Below, in pieces: positions 17,396 to 27,975 of a stretch of 64,000 nt of DNA (position 1 is its first letter; every line of letters begins with the position of its first letter). Where the stretch lies: positions 28,867 to 92,866 of the forward strand of contig JBHAEG010000021.1 in the NCBI GenBank assembly GCA_041855445.1, in the 5' to 3' direction. The notes below the pieces were generated by a model. The model did no database searches. It was given only the letters and a program-made list of their open reading frames with translations, and was not told where the DNA came from. The DNA is from Faucicola sp041855445. Lineage in GTDB: Bacteria > Pseudomonadota > Gammaproteobacteria > Pseudomonadales > Moraxellaceae. The position numbers were made by a program, and so were the translations under genes.

Positions 17396-18547
17396 ATGTC
17401 ACTACAACCAACCAAGCAAAATTTTTCTAACTATGCTGTCAAAACCATCGGTATTTTTGGCGGTGGACAACTTGGCATGATGCTAGCAGAAGCAGCACTA
17501 CCATTAGGCATTCATTGTACATTTTTAGAGGACAGCCCAAATTGTCCTGCCAGCTTATATGGTAAAGTTTTTACTAATGAACAGTTTAGTGAATTTTTAC
17601 AATCAGCCGATGTTTATAGTTTAGAGTTTGAAAATACTCCCTTAAATTTAGCACAACAACTAGAAAGCCAACAATCATTATTTCCATCATCAAATACACT
17701 ATATATTGCCCAAGACCGTTTAAACGAAAAAAATCTATTTAATCAATTAGATATTAAAACTGTACCATTCATGCCTGTGCATAATAAAGCAGATATTCAC
17801 ATTGCCAGTGAAAAATTAGGTTTACCATTAGTATTAAAAACCAGTCGTGGTGGCTACGATGGTAAAGGACAATTTGTGTTAAAAACTACTGAACAAATTG
17901 ACCAAGCTTGGGCAGAACTGGGAGATGCGACCAATATCGCTCCATTAATTGCCGAAGGTTTTATCAATTTTAGTCGGGAAGTGTCGATTATCGCTGTACG
18001 AGGACAACAAGGCGACATTCGTTATTATCCATTGGTAGAAAATAAACATCATCAAGGTATTTTGGCAAAAACTATTGCCCCAGCAATAAATGTTGATAAC
18101 CTAATTGAACAAGCTCAAGAAAATATTCGTAAATTATTAGAGCATTTTAATTATGTGGGTGTTTTGACGCTTGAATTATTTGTGACTGAGAATGGATTAT
18201 TAGCCAATGAAATCGCCCCACGAGTGCATAACTCTGGACATTGGTCGATTGAAGGGGCGGTAACAAGCCAGTTTGAAAATCATATTCGAGCGGTGGCAGG
18301 TTTGCCATTAGGCGATACTTCAATTGTCAAACCTTCTGTCATGCTTAATGTGATTGGTGAATATCCAAATTTGACCGATATGTTAAATATTGAAGGTGTG
18401 CATGTTCATGTTTATAATAAATCTGAACGGGCAGGACGCAAAATCGCTCATATTACCATTATGCCAACTGACAGCGAAACTTTAGAAGAAACTGTACAAA
18501 AAGTGGTTAATTTATTACCTAATTCATTAGGATTAAATGATAAATAA
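17396..18547 (+). CDS. purK: N5-carboxyaminoimidazole ribonucleotide synthase
   Basis: ATP-grasp enzyme that carboxylates AIR to N5-CAIR, feeding PurE. IFGGGQLGMMLAEAA is the N-terminal nucleotide-binding loop. KTSRGGYDGKGQ is the ATP-grasp glycine-rich loop and NEIAPRVHNSGHW the catalytic/metal segment. 383 aa is family-typical. Starts at ATG 17396, 112 bp after purE, and ends at a strong inverted repeat. Confidence 0.97.
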   Translation: MSLQPTKQNFSNYAVKTIGIFGGGQLGMMLAEAALPLGIHCTFLEDSPNCPASLYGKVFTNEQFSEFLQSADVYSLEFENTPLNLAQQLESQQSLFPSSNTLYIAQDRLNEKNLFNQLDIKTVPFMPVHNKADIHIASEKLGLPLVLKTSRGGYDGKGQFVLKTTEQIDQAWAELGDATNIAPLIAEGFINFSREVSIIAVRGQQGDIRYYPLVENKHHQGILAKTIAPAINVDNLIEQAQENIRKLLEHFNYVGVLTLELFVTENGLLANEIAPRVHNSGHWSIEGAVTSQFENHIRAVAGLPLGDTSIVKPSVMLNVIGEYPNLTDMLNIEGVHVHVYNKSERAGRKIAHITIMPTDSETLEETVQKVVNLLPNSLGLNDK

Positions 18548-18558
18548 TCTAAATAAAC

Positions 18559-18611
18559 TTAACAATCGATGTTGCATTTAGCTGGACGGGGCAACATCGA
18601 TTGTTAATTTT
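18559..18611. terminator. 17-bp perfect inverted repeat between purK and the PliG-like gene
   Basis: TTAACAATCGATGTTGC (18559-18575) and GCAACATCGATTGTTAA (18591-18607) are perfect 17-bp arms with a 15-nt loop, followed by TTTT on the plus strand. Located between the convergent ends of purK and the gene at 18618, it is a good bidirectional terminator candidate and the longest perfect hairpin I noted. Confidence 0.65.
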
Positions 18612-18617
18612 GAAGCG

Positions 18618-19001
18618 TTAAATATCTGTTTCATCTGCACAAAATTTCAGTTCTTGCCATGAGCCTCGATATTTACTTTTTGGCGTGACAGTCACATAGT
18701 AAGTACCTTTTTTAGGAATGCTACTGACGACATATATATCATCATCTGCATAGCCTTTGATAGTTTTACCAGCTGAATTTTTTACCCGAACATTCACCTC
18801 TTGTGAGTCAAAATGAATGTTTAAATAATTATTTTTTAATAAAAACAAACTAAACGTTTTGTTGTTATATATATTTCCAGAGTAACCGGCACAATAACTA
18901 CCTTTTGGAAAAATAACAGGTGTAGCGTTCGGAGCGGTATAGCCTATAGTGGCTAGTGAACATAATGCCATACAAGATAATAGTTTCATTGCATTATTCA
19001 T
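18618..19001 (-). CDS. Small secreted protein, PliG-like lysozyme-inhibitor candidate
   Basis: 127 aa with a clear Sec signal peptide (residues 1-22). The mature start VIFPKGSYCAGYSGNI resembles the FRKGxSSAxYSGxI opening of the g-type lysozyme inhibitor PliG. The remainder is beta-rich with a KKGTYYVTV strand near residue 98, also like PliG/PPC folds. Two cysteines (C37, C121) could pair. Lysozyme inhibition is an inference from this short similarity; a general beta-sandwich (PPC-like) periplasmic protein is the alternative. It stands alone, convergent with purK and transcribed away from rpoC. Confidence 0.6.
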   Translation of the reverse strand: MNNAMKLLSCMALCSLATIGYTAPNATPVIFPKGSYCAGYSGNIYNNKTFSLFLLKNNYLNIHFDSQEVNVRVKNSAGKTIKGYADDDIYVVSSIPKKGTYYVTVTPKSKYRGSWQELKFCADETDI

Positions 19002-19116
19002 AAGTTTCTCCTTTTCTTATCATACCGTTGATTTTCATGATACTATGAAAATTTATTATTTTCAATGGTTATATTTCATATATTTATATATATAATAAAT
19101 TGTTTTTTGCTAAAGT

Positions 19117-19147
19117 AAAAAGTCGGCTTATAATTAAACCGACTTTT
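19117..19147 (-). terminator. Intrinsic terminator after rpoC
   Basis: On the minus strand AAAAGTCGG pairs with CCGACTTTT (plus coordinates 19139-19147 and 19118-19126) across a 12-nt loop, and the stem ends in a T-run. It lies ~45 bp beyond the rpoC stop and should end the rpoBC transcript. Confidence 0.75.
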
Positions 19148-19190
19148 ATGACTGTTAAAACTTAACTTCACACTAATTAAAGAATAAAGC

Positions 19191-22100
19191 TTATTTTTGA
19201 TTTTGTTGGAATTCTTGAGCAAATTGGTCTTCAAAGCTCATTTCAGTCGTCACAAAATTTTCGCTAAATAACGCATCTAGGCTATCAGTGCTAATTTCGG
19301 CTTTTTCACGTTCAAACTCTGCTTTTTCTTGGCGTTGTTGATGATAAGCTAACCCTGTACCCGATGGCACTAAGCGTCCAACAACAACGTTTTCTTTTAA
19401 GCCTCGTAAATCATCAACTTTGCCAGTGACCGCCGCTGCAGTTAAGACACGAGTCGTTTCTTGGAAAGATGCCGCTGAGATAAAGCTTTCCGTTGCTAAT
19501 GATGCTTTGGTGATACCTAATAATAAACGTTCAAATTTGACTGGGAATTTGTTTTCCGCATCAAGTTTTTTGTTTAATGCCACAATATCTGCATATTCTG
19601 CTTGGTCACCTTTGAAATAGCTTGAGTCGCCACCGTCAGTAATTTCTACTTTACGTAACATTTGACGGATAATAACTTCGATATGCTTATCGTTAATTTT
19701 TACCCCTTGTAAACGGTAAACGTCTTGCACTTCATTAACGATGTAGTTTGCAAGTTCAGTTTCACCTTGTAAACGTAAAATATCATGTGGATTTTGTGGA
19801 CCATCAGCGATGACTTCACCACGTTCAACATGTTCACCTTCAAAGACGTTAATTTGTCGCCATTTTGGGATTAACTCTTCATAAGTTTCGCCGTCTTCAT
19901 TGGTGATGATAAAACGGTTTTTGCCTTTGGTGTCTTTACCAAAACTTACCTTACCGCTCATTTCAGCCATGATAGCATGGTCTTTTGGTCGGCGTGCCTC
20001 AAATAAGTCAGCAACTCGAGGTAAGCCCCCTGTAATATCTTTAGTACCAGAGGTTTCTTGTGGAACACGACCTAATACTGAACCTGCAGTGATTTCTTCG
20101 CCTTCGCGTACACGGATAATCGTTTGTTGTGGTAAGAAATAGACAACTTCTTTACCATCTTTGGTTTGTAGGATAATAGCTGGGCGTAAGTCTTTACCAC
20201 TTGATGGGCGGTCTTTTGAGGCTAACACTTCGTACGACCCCATACCTGTACTTTCATCAATTTTCATTGATGCTGTAACGCCATCAGTGATGTCATTAAA
20301 ACGAGCTGTACCTGCCACCTCGGTGATAATTGGGTGGGTATGTGGGTCCCATTTAGCGATGGTTTGTCCTGCCAATACAGTATCACCATCATTTACACTC
20401 ACTGATGAGCCGTAAGGCACTTTATAGCGTTCACGTTCACGCCCTAATTCATCAGTAATGCTGATGACCGCAGAGCGAGAAACAACAACTAAATGTCCAT
20501 CTTTGTGTTCAACAGATTTTAGTTTTTGGAAACGTACAATACCGCCTTTATTAACTTGTATGCTGTTTTCCACTGAAGTAGAGCTTGCTGTTCCACCAAC
20601 GTGGAATGTACGCATCGTTAGCTGTGTACCAGGTTCACCAATTGACTGTGCTGCCATGACACCAACAGATTCGCCAATATTGACTTTGTGACCACGAGCT
20701 AGGTCACGTCCATAACATTTTGCACATACGCCATAAGGAACATCACAGGTAATAACAGAACGTACATAGACTTCGTCAATACCTTCTTTTTCAATAACAT
20801 TGACCCAATGTTCATCAATTAATGTGCCTTGTGGAATAACGACATCACCTGAAGCATTAGACACTACGTCTTTAGCAGTCACACGACCAAGAACACGGTC
20901 ACCTAGTTTTTCAATGATTTCACCACCTTCGATTTGTGGTTTCATTAAAATACCTTTTTCTGTTCCGCAGTCTTCTTGAGTGATAACTAAGTCTTGGGCA
21001 ACATCAACTAAACGGCGAGTTAAATAACCAGAGTTTGCTGTTTTTAATGCAGTATCTGCCAAACCTTTACGGGCACCGTGTGTTGAAATAAAGTATTGTA
21101 AAACGCTTAAGCCTTCACGGAAGTTTGCTTTAATTGGTGTTTCAATAATTGAGCCATCAGGTTTTGCCATCAAACCACGCATACCTGCAAGCTGACGAAT
21201 TTGGGCAGCACTACCACGAGCTCCCGAATCTGACATGATATAGATAGAGTTAAATGACTTTTCTGTTTCCTCTTGTCCATCACGGTTGATAACGGTATCT
21301 GTTGATAAGTTTTCCATCATCGCTTTGGCAACTTTATCGTTTGTACGAGACCAGATATCAATAACTTTGTTGTAGCGTTCACCTGGGGTGACGACACCTT
21401 GTTCAAATTGTACATCAATTTCACGCACTTCAGCATCAGCAGCTTCAATGATAGCGTTTTTGCTTGGTGGAATAACCATGTCTTCCATACCAATTGAAAC
21501 CCCTGATAAGGTCGCTTGTGCAAAACCTAAATACATTAATTGGTCTGCAAACATAACACTATGTTTTACGCCCATTTTACGATAACATGAGTTAATAAGT
21601 TTTGAGATATTCTTTTTGGTCATCTCTTTATTAACTTCATCAAAGCTCATGCCTTTTGGAGTAATATTCCAAATTAAGCAACGCCCTGCTACAGTGTCAA
21701 TCATACGACTGCTAACACTTGCTTGACCGTTTTCATCATAGCTGGTTTCAACCACACGTACTTGAATTTTAGCATTGACACTTAAATCGCCTGTACCTAA
21801 TGCACGGTAAACTTCTTCAACGTTGGCAAAGACCATGCCTTCACCATTGGCATTAATATGTGAACGGCTGATGTAGTATAATCCCAATACAACGTCTTGT
21901 GACGGAACAATAATTGGGTCGCCGTTTGCAGGGGATAAAATGTTGTTCGTAGACATCATTAACGCACGGGCTTCTAATTGTGCCTCGATAGTTAATGGAA
22001 CGTGAACCGCCATTTGGTCACCGTCAAAGTCAGCGTTAAATGCTGTACAAACCAATGGATGTAACTGAATGGCTTTACCTTCAATTAGCACAGGTTCAAA

Positions 22101-23462
22101 CGCTTGTAAACCAAGACGGTGTAATGTTGGGGCGCGGTTTAATAGTACAGGGTGTTCACGGATAACGCTGGCTAACATATCCCAAACGACAGGGTCTTCA
22201 CGTTCAACCATTTTTTTTGCAGCTTTAATGGTAGTTGCGATACCTTGTGATAATAGTTTAGCATAAGTAAATGGCTTAAATAATTCTAATGCCATTTTCT
22301 TTGGTAAACCACACTGATGTAGGCGTAAGTATGGACCAACGGTGATAACTGAACGTCCAGAGTAATCAACCCGTTTTCCTAATAAATTTTGACGGAAACG
22401 CCCTTGTTTACCTTTAATCATGTCTGCTAAAGATTTTAATGGACGTTTGTTACTACCTGTAATTGCACGACCACGGCGACCATTGTCCAATAACGCATCA
22501 ACAGATTCTTGTAACATACGTTTTTCATTACGCACGATAATATCAGGAGCGTTTAATTCTAATAAACGTTTTAAACGATTATTACGGTTAATCACTCGGC
22601 GATATAAATCGTTTAAATCTGATGTAGCAAAACGTCCGCCCTCTAAGGGTACTAATGGACGTAAATCTGGTGGTAATACAGGTAAAACATTCATTACCAT
22701 CCATTCAGGTTTGTTATTAGAGTCACGGAAAGATTCTAATAATTTCAAACGTTTTGACATTTTTTTCAGTTTAGTTTCTGAACCAGTATTTGGAATTTCT
22801 TCTCTTAACTGATTAATTTCTTCATCAATATCAATGTCACGTAACAAATCTTGTACCGCTTCTGCCCCCATTTTTGCGGTAAATTCATCACCAAATTCTT
22901 CTAACGCTTTAAAGTAATCTTCATCATCTAATAACTGATATTTTTCAAGGCTGGTTAAACCCGGCTCAGTAACAACATAGCTTTCAAAATATAACACCCG
23001 CTCAATATCACGCAATGTCATATCCAATAGTAAACCAATACGGCTTGGTAGTGATTTTAAAAACCAAATGTGAGCGACAGGACTGGCTAACTCAATATGT
23101 CCCATACGTTCACGGCGTACTTTAGCAGTTGTTACCTCTACGCCACATTTTTCACAGATAACACCTTGAAATTTACGGCGTTTGTATTTACCACAAAGGC
23201 ATTCATAATCTTTTACAGGTCCAAAAATTTTGGCACAAAATAAACCGTCACGTTCTGGTTTAAAGGTACGATAATTGATGGTCTCAGGCTTTTTAACTTC
23301 ACCATGTGACCATGAACGAATGGTATCTGGTGAGGCTAAAGAAATTTGAATACTGTCAAACTCTTGATTGCTTGAGTCTGCAGGGCTTTTCATAATATCG
23401 AGTAAGTCTTTCAAACTGCTTCTCCATCGTTGATGCTTGCTAAGATGGCTGTTTCTTAGCAA
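19191..23462 (-). CDS. rpoC: RNA polymerase subunit beta'
   Basis: 1423-aa catalytic subunit of RNA polymerase. The active-site Mg motif NADFDGDQ begins at residue 476, an 18-residue offset from E. coli. The N-terminal zinc-binding cysteines (CLCGKYKRRKFQGVICEKCG) and the second zinc site near CDVPYGVCAKCYGRD are present, as is the trigger-loop region. Starts 39 bp after the rpoB stop; the two are cotranscribed. Confidence 0.99.
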   Translation of the reverse strand: MLRNSHLSKHQRWRSSLKDLLDIMKSPADSSNQEFDSIQISLASPDTIRSWSHGEVKKPETINYRTFKPERDGLFCAKIFGPVKDYECLCGKYKRRKFQGVICEKCGVEVTTAKVRRERMGHIELASPVAHIWFLKSLPSRIGLLLDMTLRDIERVLYFESYVVTEPGLTSLEKYQLLDDEDYFKALEEFGDEFTAKMGAEAVQDLLRDIDIDEEINQLREEIPNTGSETKLKKMSKRLKLLESFRDSNNKPEWMVMNVLPVLPPDLRPLVPLEGGRFATSDLNDLYRRVINRNNRLKRLLELNAPDIIVRNEKRMLQESVDALLDNGRRGRAITGSNKRPLKSLADMIKGKQGRFRQNLLGKRVDYSGRSVITVGPYLRLHQCGLPKKMALELFKPFTYAKLLSQGIATTIKAAKKMVEREDPVVWDMLASVIREHPVLLNRAPTLHRLGLQAFEPVLIEGKAIQLHPLVCTAFNADFDGDQMAVHVPLTIEAQLEARALMMSTNNILSPANGDPIIVPSQDVVLGLYYISRSHINANGEGMVFANVEEVYRALGTGDLSVNAKIQVRVVETSYDENGQASVSSRMIDTVAGRCLIWNITPKGMSFDEVNKEMTKKNISKLINSCYRKMGVKHSVMFADQLMYLGFAQATLSGVSIGMEDMVIPPSKNAIIEAADAEVREIDVQFEQGVVTPGERYNKVIDIWSRTNDKVAKAMMENLSTDTVINRDGQEETEKSFNSIYIMSDSGARGSAAQIRQLAGMRGLMAKPDGSIIETPIKANFREGLSVLQYFISTHGARKGLADTALKTANSGYLTRRLVDVAQDLVITQEDCGTEKGILMKPQIEGGEIIEKLGDRVLGRVTAKDVVSNASGDVVIPQGTLIDEHWVNVIEKEGIDEVYVRSVITCDVPYGVCAKCYGRDLARGHKVNIGESVGVMAAQSIGEPGTQLTMRTFHVGGTASSTSVENSIQVNKGGIVRFQKLKSVEHKDGHLVVVSRSAVISITDELGRERERYKVPYGSSVSVNDGDTVLAGQTIAKWDPHTHPIITEVAGTARFNDITDGVTASMKIDESTGMGSYEVLASKDRPSSGKDLRPAIILQTKDGKEVVYFLPQQTIIRVREGEEITAGSVLGRVPQETSGTKDITGGLPRVADLFEARRPKDHAIMAEMSGKVSFGKDTKGKNRFIITNEDGETYEELIPKWRQINVFEGEHVERGEVIADGPQNPHDILRLQGETELANYIVNEVQDVYRLQGVKINDKHIEVIIRQMLRKVEITDGGDSSYFKGDQAEYADIVALNKKLDAENKFPVKFERLLLGITKASLATESFISAASFQETTRVLTAAAVTGKVDDLRGLKENVVVGRLVPSGTGLAYHQQRQEKAEFEREKAEISTDSLDALFSENFVTTEMSFEDQFAQEFQQNQK

Positions 23463-23501
23463 GTCATAGGGTTATTTGGTCAATGTTTTGTGTAATTAAA
23501 T

Positions 23502-26500
23502 TTAGTGTTTGCTTTTACTATGGTCTTTTAATTCAATATTAATCGCTAAAGATTTGATTTCTTTAGTTAATACATTAAATGACTCTGGCATACCTGGTGC
23601 CATATGTTGCTCACCATCAACGATGTTTTTATACATACGAGTACGTCCATCGACATCGTCCGATTTGACAGTTAGCATTTCTTGTAAAGTATAAGCAGCT
23701 CCATAAGCTTCTAATGCCCAAACTTCCATTTCACCAAAACGCTGACCACCAAATTGGGCTTTACCACCTAATGGTTGTTGGGTTACTAATGAATAAGAGC
23801 CTGTTGAACGGGCGTGCATCTTATCATCAACTAAGTGATTTAGTTTTAACATATACATATAGCCGACAGTGACAGGGCGGTCAAATTTTTGTCCTGTACG
23901 CCCATCATATAACACTTCTTGTCCTGATGTTGGTAATTCAGCAAGTTCAAGTAAAGCTTTGATTTGAGTTTCTTTTGCTCCATCAAATACCGCCGTTCCC
24001 ATAGGGACACCACCTCGCAAGTTTTTCGACATGGCAATAATCTCATCATCAGTCAAGCTGTCTAAATCAACTTGCTCGCCACCGATTTGATTATAAATTT
24101 TATCTAAAAACTCTCTTAAATCTTGTACCGCTGATTGGGCTTTAATCATTTGGTCAATTTTATCGCCCAGACCTTTTGCTGCCCAGCCTAGATGGGTTTC
24201 CAAAATTTGTCCAACGTTCATACGAGATGGAACACCTAATGGATTTAATACCACATCAACAGGATTACCATTTTCATCGTAAGGCATATCTTCAACAGGC
24301 ATAATGCGTGACACAACCCCTTTATTTCCATGACGACCTGCCATTTTGTCACCAGGTTGAATACGGCGTTTTACAGCAAGATATACTTTAACGATTTTTT
24401 GTACGCCATGCGTTAAGTCATCGCCTGCGGTTAGTTTACGTTTTTTCTCGGTAAACTTATCATCGATTTCTTTTTGTTTACCTGCTAAGAATTCCGCAAT
24501 TTGTTCTAAACGTTCAGCGATTTCTTCTTGAGTTGGTTGAATATCTAGCAATGTATCTAATGACATATCTGCCATTGATGCTTCACTTAATACAGTACCA
24601 GATTTTAAACCTGCACCGCCACTAACTGTTTGCCCATCAAGTAATGCTACGATACGACCACGAGTTGCATTTTCAAAAATGCGTAACTCTTCTTTTAAGT
24701 CTTTGCGATAGTTATTTAGTTGAGCTTTTTCAATAGCTTGAGCTCGGCTGTCTTTTTCTACGCCATCACGAGTAAATACTTGTACATCAATAACTGTACC
24801 TTTCGTACCTGATGGCACTCGCAAAGATGTATCTTTAACATCAGCAGCTTTCTCACCAAAAATTGCCCGTAATAATTTTTCTTCAGGGGTTAATTGGGTT
24901 TCACCTTTTGGTGTCACTTTTCCAACTAAGATATCCCCACCAGATACTTCTGCACCAATATACACAATGCCAGCTTCATCAAGATTTGCCAATGCAGCTT
25001 CGCCAACGTTTGGAATATCAGCGGTAATTTCTTCTGTGCCTAGTTTGGTATCACGAGCAACGCAGGTCAATTCTTGAATGTGAATTGTTGTAAAGCGGTC
25101 TTCTTTTACTACACGTTCAGATAATAAAATTGAGTCTTCAAAGTTATAACCATTCCAAGGCATAAAGGCAACACGCATATTTTGACCTAATGCTAATTCG
25201 CCTAAATCCGTTGAAGGCCCATCTGCTAAAATGTCACCACTGGCGATGACATCGCCTTGATTAACAATAATACGTTGATTAATACAGGTATTTTGATTTG
25301 AACGAGTGTATTTAATTAGGTTGTAAATATCAATACCTGCTTCGCCTGCCTGCATTTCGTCTTCATTGACTTTTACCACAATACGGCTAGCATCGACATC
25401 TGCAATCACGCCACCACGTCTTGCAATCACACACACCCCAGAGTCACGGGCAACGTGACGCTCCATGCCTGTACCAACTAACGGTTTATCAGTACGAAGG
25501 GTAGGTACAGCTTGACGTTGCATGTTTGACCCCATCAACGCACGGTTTGCATCGTCATGCTCTAAGAAAGGGATTAAGCTTGCGGCTACTGACACAACTT
25601 GACGAGGAGATACGTCCATATGTGTTACTTTTTCAGGTGGCATACGCACAAACTCGCCATAATTACGCACACTCACATAACGTTCGGTTAAACGTCCATC
25701 AGCATCTATTGGCGAATCTGCCTGAGCGATAACTGTTCCAACTTCTTCAATCGCTGATAAATAGTCAAATTCGTTAGTAACTTGACCATTGATAACTTTA
25801 CGATAAGGTGTTTCTAAAAAGCCAAATTCGTTAGTTCTTGCGTACACTGCCAATGAGTTAATCAAACCAATGTTTGGACCTTCAGGCGTTTCAATTGGAC
25901 AAACACGACCGTAATGGGTTTGATGAACGTCACGCACCTCAAAACCTGCCCGCTCACGAGTCAAACCACCTGGACCTAACGCAGACACACGGCGTTTATG
26001 CGTAATTTCTGACAATGGGTTGTTTTGGTCCATAAATTGTGATAACTGGCTAGAACCAAAGAATTCTTTAATTGCAGCTGCCACAGGTTTAGAATTAATT
26101 AAATCTTGTGGTGATAAATTGTCAGATTCGGCCGAGCCTAAACGCTCTTTTACTGCACGCTCAACACGCACTAAACCAACACGGAATTGATTTTCCGTCA
26201 TTTCACCAACAGAACGCACACGGCGATTTCCTAAATGGTCAATATCATCAACTTCACCACGACCATTGCGGATTTCTACTAACATTTTTAACACATCAAT
26301 GATATCATCATGCGTTAAAACGCCACGTTCACGCTGTACATCAGGGTCATTGGTTGGCTCAAAAGCTCGACCCAAACGGCGGTTGAATTTCATACGACCA
26401 ACATTAGATAAATCATATCTATCAGCGTTAAAGAACATCGTCTCAAACAATTTTTCAGCAGTTTCTAATGTTGGTGGCTCGCCTGGACGCATGACTTTAT

Positions 26501-27620
26501 AAATTTCAATTAATGCTTCTTCACGGCTTTGAGTGGTATCAGCTCGCAACGTATCAGCAATGTATGAACCATGGTCAATATCATTTGTAAATAAAATGTC
26601 AAACTCTTTAATACCTTTATTAGTAATTTTTACCAATGTTTCATGGTCAATTAACTGATTAGCTCGAGCAATTACTTCATCATCAACCACAATATCATGA
26701 GCTAAAATACGTTCATATAAATAATCATCAGGCACAGGTAAGTTAGTAATCTTCGCTAACTCAATTTGACGCACAGTACGAGCATTAATCCGCTTACCTT
26801 GTTCAATTAATACCTTGCCTTCAGGTGACACAATATCAAACTGAGCCATCTCACCGCGTAAACGCTCGGCAACAAGCTCAATCTCAAATTGTTCTTCACC
26901 CTTTCGAACACGAATTTTTTCATAAAATGTATCTAAAATTTGTTGCGTATCCATACCAATCGCACGCAAAATAATAGATGCTAACAGCTTACGGCGACGG
27001 TCAATACGAGCAAATACTAAATCTTTAACATCAAACTCAAAATCTAACCATGAGCCACGATAAGGAATAATTCGAGCGTTATATAACACTTTACCGCTAG
27101 AATGTGACTTACCTTTATCATGGTCAAAAAACACACCGGGTGAACGGTGCAACTGTGACACGATAACCCGCTCAGTGCCATTAATAACAAACGTACCATT
27201 TTCCGTCATTAATGGGATTTCGCCCATATAAACATTTTGTTCGCGAATATCTTTAATTGTTGCCTTAGCGTCTTTATCTTTGCTATCTTTATCCTTGATA
27301 ACTAAACGAATTTTTACCCGTAATGGAGCAGCATAAGTTGAACCACGCAAAATACACTCACGCACATCAAATTCAGGTGTTCCTAAATAATATTCAACAA
27401 ACTGTAATTCAGCATTACCCGTATGGCTCTCAATTGGAAAAATGGAATTAAAAGCCGCTTGTAACCCTTTATTTTCTCGACCTTTTGGCTTAGTATCTTT
27501 TTGTAAAAACTCTTGATATGAATCCACCTGAATTGCCAATAAATACGGCACCTCCATGACAGTGGGTAACTTAGCAAAACTTTTACGAATGCGTTTTTTT
27601 TCAGTATATGAATATGCCAT
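23502..27620 (-). CDS. rpoB: RNA polymerase subunit beta
   Basis: 1372 aa, gammaproteobacterial length. The rifampicin region GSSQLSQFMDQNNPL starts at residue 522 (E. coli +15). The residues at E. coli positions S512, Q513, D516, H526 and S531 are wild type, predicting rifampicin sensitivity at this locus. Conserved RPGEPPT and GDKMAGRHGNKG blocks are intact. An attenuator-like terminator lies between rplL and rpoB. ATG 27620 follows GGAC on the minus strand. Confidence 0.99.
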   Translation of the reverse strand: MAYSYTEKKRIRKSFAKLPTVMEVPYLLAIQVDSYQEFLQKDTKPKGRENKGLQAAFNSIFPIESHTGNAELQFVEYYLGTPEFDVRECILRGSTYAAPLRVKIRLVIKDKDSKDKDAKATIKDIREQNVYMGEIPLMTENGTFVINGTERVIVSQLHRSPGVFFDHDKGKSHSSGKVLYNARIIPYRGSWLDFEFDVKDLVFARIDRRRKLLASIILRAIGMDTQQILDTFYEKIRVRKGEEQFEIELVAERLRGEMAQFDIVSPEGKVLIEQGKRINARTVRQIELAKITNLPVPDDYLYERILAHDIVVDDEVIARANQLIDHETLVKITNKGIKEFDILFTNDIDHGSYIADTLRADTTQSREEALIEIYKVMRPGEPPTLETAEKLFETMFFNADRYDLSNVGRMKFNRRLGRAFEPTNDPDVQRERGVLTHDDIIDVLKMLVEIRNGRGEVDDIDHLGNRRVRSVGEMTENQFRVGLVRVERAVKERLGSAESDNLSPQDLINSKPVAAAIKEFFGSSQLSQFMDQNNPLSEITHKRRVSALGPGGLTRERAGFEVRDVHQTHYGRVCPIETPEGPNIGLINSLAVYARTNEFGFLETPYRKVINGQVTNEFDYLSAIEEVGTVIAQADSPIDADGRLTERYVSVRNYGEFVRMPPEKVTHMDVSPRQVVSVAASLIPFLEHDDANRALMGSNMQRQAVPTLRTDKPLVGTGMERHVARDSGVCVIARRGGVIADVDASRIVVKVNEDEMQAGEAGIDIYNLIKYTRSNQNTCINQRIIVNQGDVIASGDILADGPSTDLGELALGQNMRVAFMPWNGYNFEDSILLSERVVKEDRFTTIHIQELTCVARDTKLGTEEITADIPNVGEAALANLDEAGIVYIGAEVSGGDILVGKVTPKGETQLTPEEKLLRAIFGEKAADVKDTSLRVPSGTKGTVIDVQVFTRDGVEKDSRAQAIEKAQLNNYRKDLKEELRIFENATRGRIVALLDGQTVSGGAGLKSGTVLSEASMADMSLDTLLDIQPTQEEIAERLEQIAEFLAGKQKEIDDKFTEKKRKLTAGDDLTHGVQKIVKVYLAVKRRIQPGDKMAGRHGNKGVVSRIMPVEDMPYDENGNPVDVVLNPLGVPSRMNVGQILETHLGWAAKGLGDKIDQMIKAQSAVQDLREFLDKIYNQIGGEQVDLDSLTDDEIIAMSKNLRGGVPMGTAVFDGAKETQIKALLELAELPTSGQEVLYDGRTGQKFDRPVTVGYMYMLKLNHLVDDKMHARSTGSYSLVTQQPLGGKAQFGGQRFGEMEVWALEAYGAAYTLQEMLTVKSDDVDGRTRMYKNIVDGEQHMAPGMPESFNVLTKEIKSLAINIELKDHSKSKH

Positions 27621-27975
27621 TAAAAGTCCTTAAACATTCTAAAGCGTGGAGACCAACCCATACACATACCTTTTGCTTATTTCATCTTAAAAGCATAACA
27701 GGCATGTGATGGCGTTTCATTTTCTTAAAGATAAAATTATAGCTAATTTTATAGCCTAACTATCATAATGACGACAAAAAGCCAAATATCTAAAATGATA
27801 TTTAGCTTAAATTAATTAATAATTAATCACCAAGAGTACTACTTGCATGGAAAAAAAGCGTCCTTTTTGTATGTATCAGTTTTTTATCAAAACTTGTATT
27901 TTAATACTGGCAATCTACGAAAATACAAACTTTCATCAAAAACTAACACGAAAGGTCAAGTTTTTAATTATATAA
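27621..27975. other. Long rplL-rpoB spacer, leader of rpoB
   Basis: This ~355-bp gene-free stretch follows the rplL attenuator on the minus strand. It contains minor imperfect hairpins (e.g. AAATATC/GATATTT near 27783-27799) but no recognisable gene or RNA family. In E. coli the corresponding spacer carries an attenuator and an RNase III site; an equivalent processing site is possible but not identified. Confidence 0.5.
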
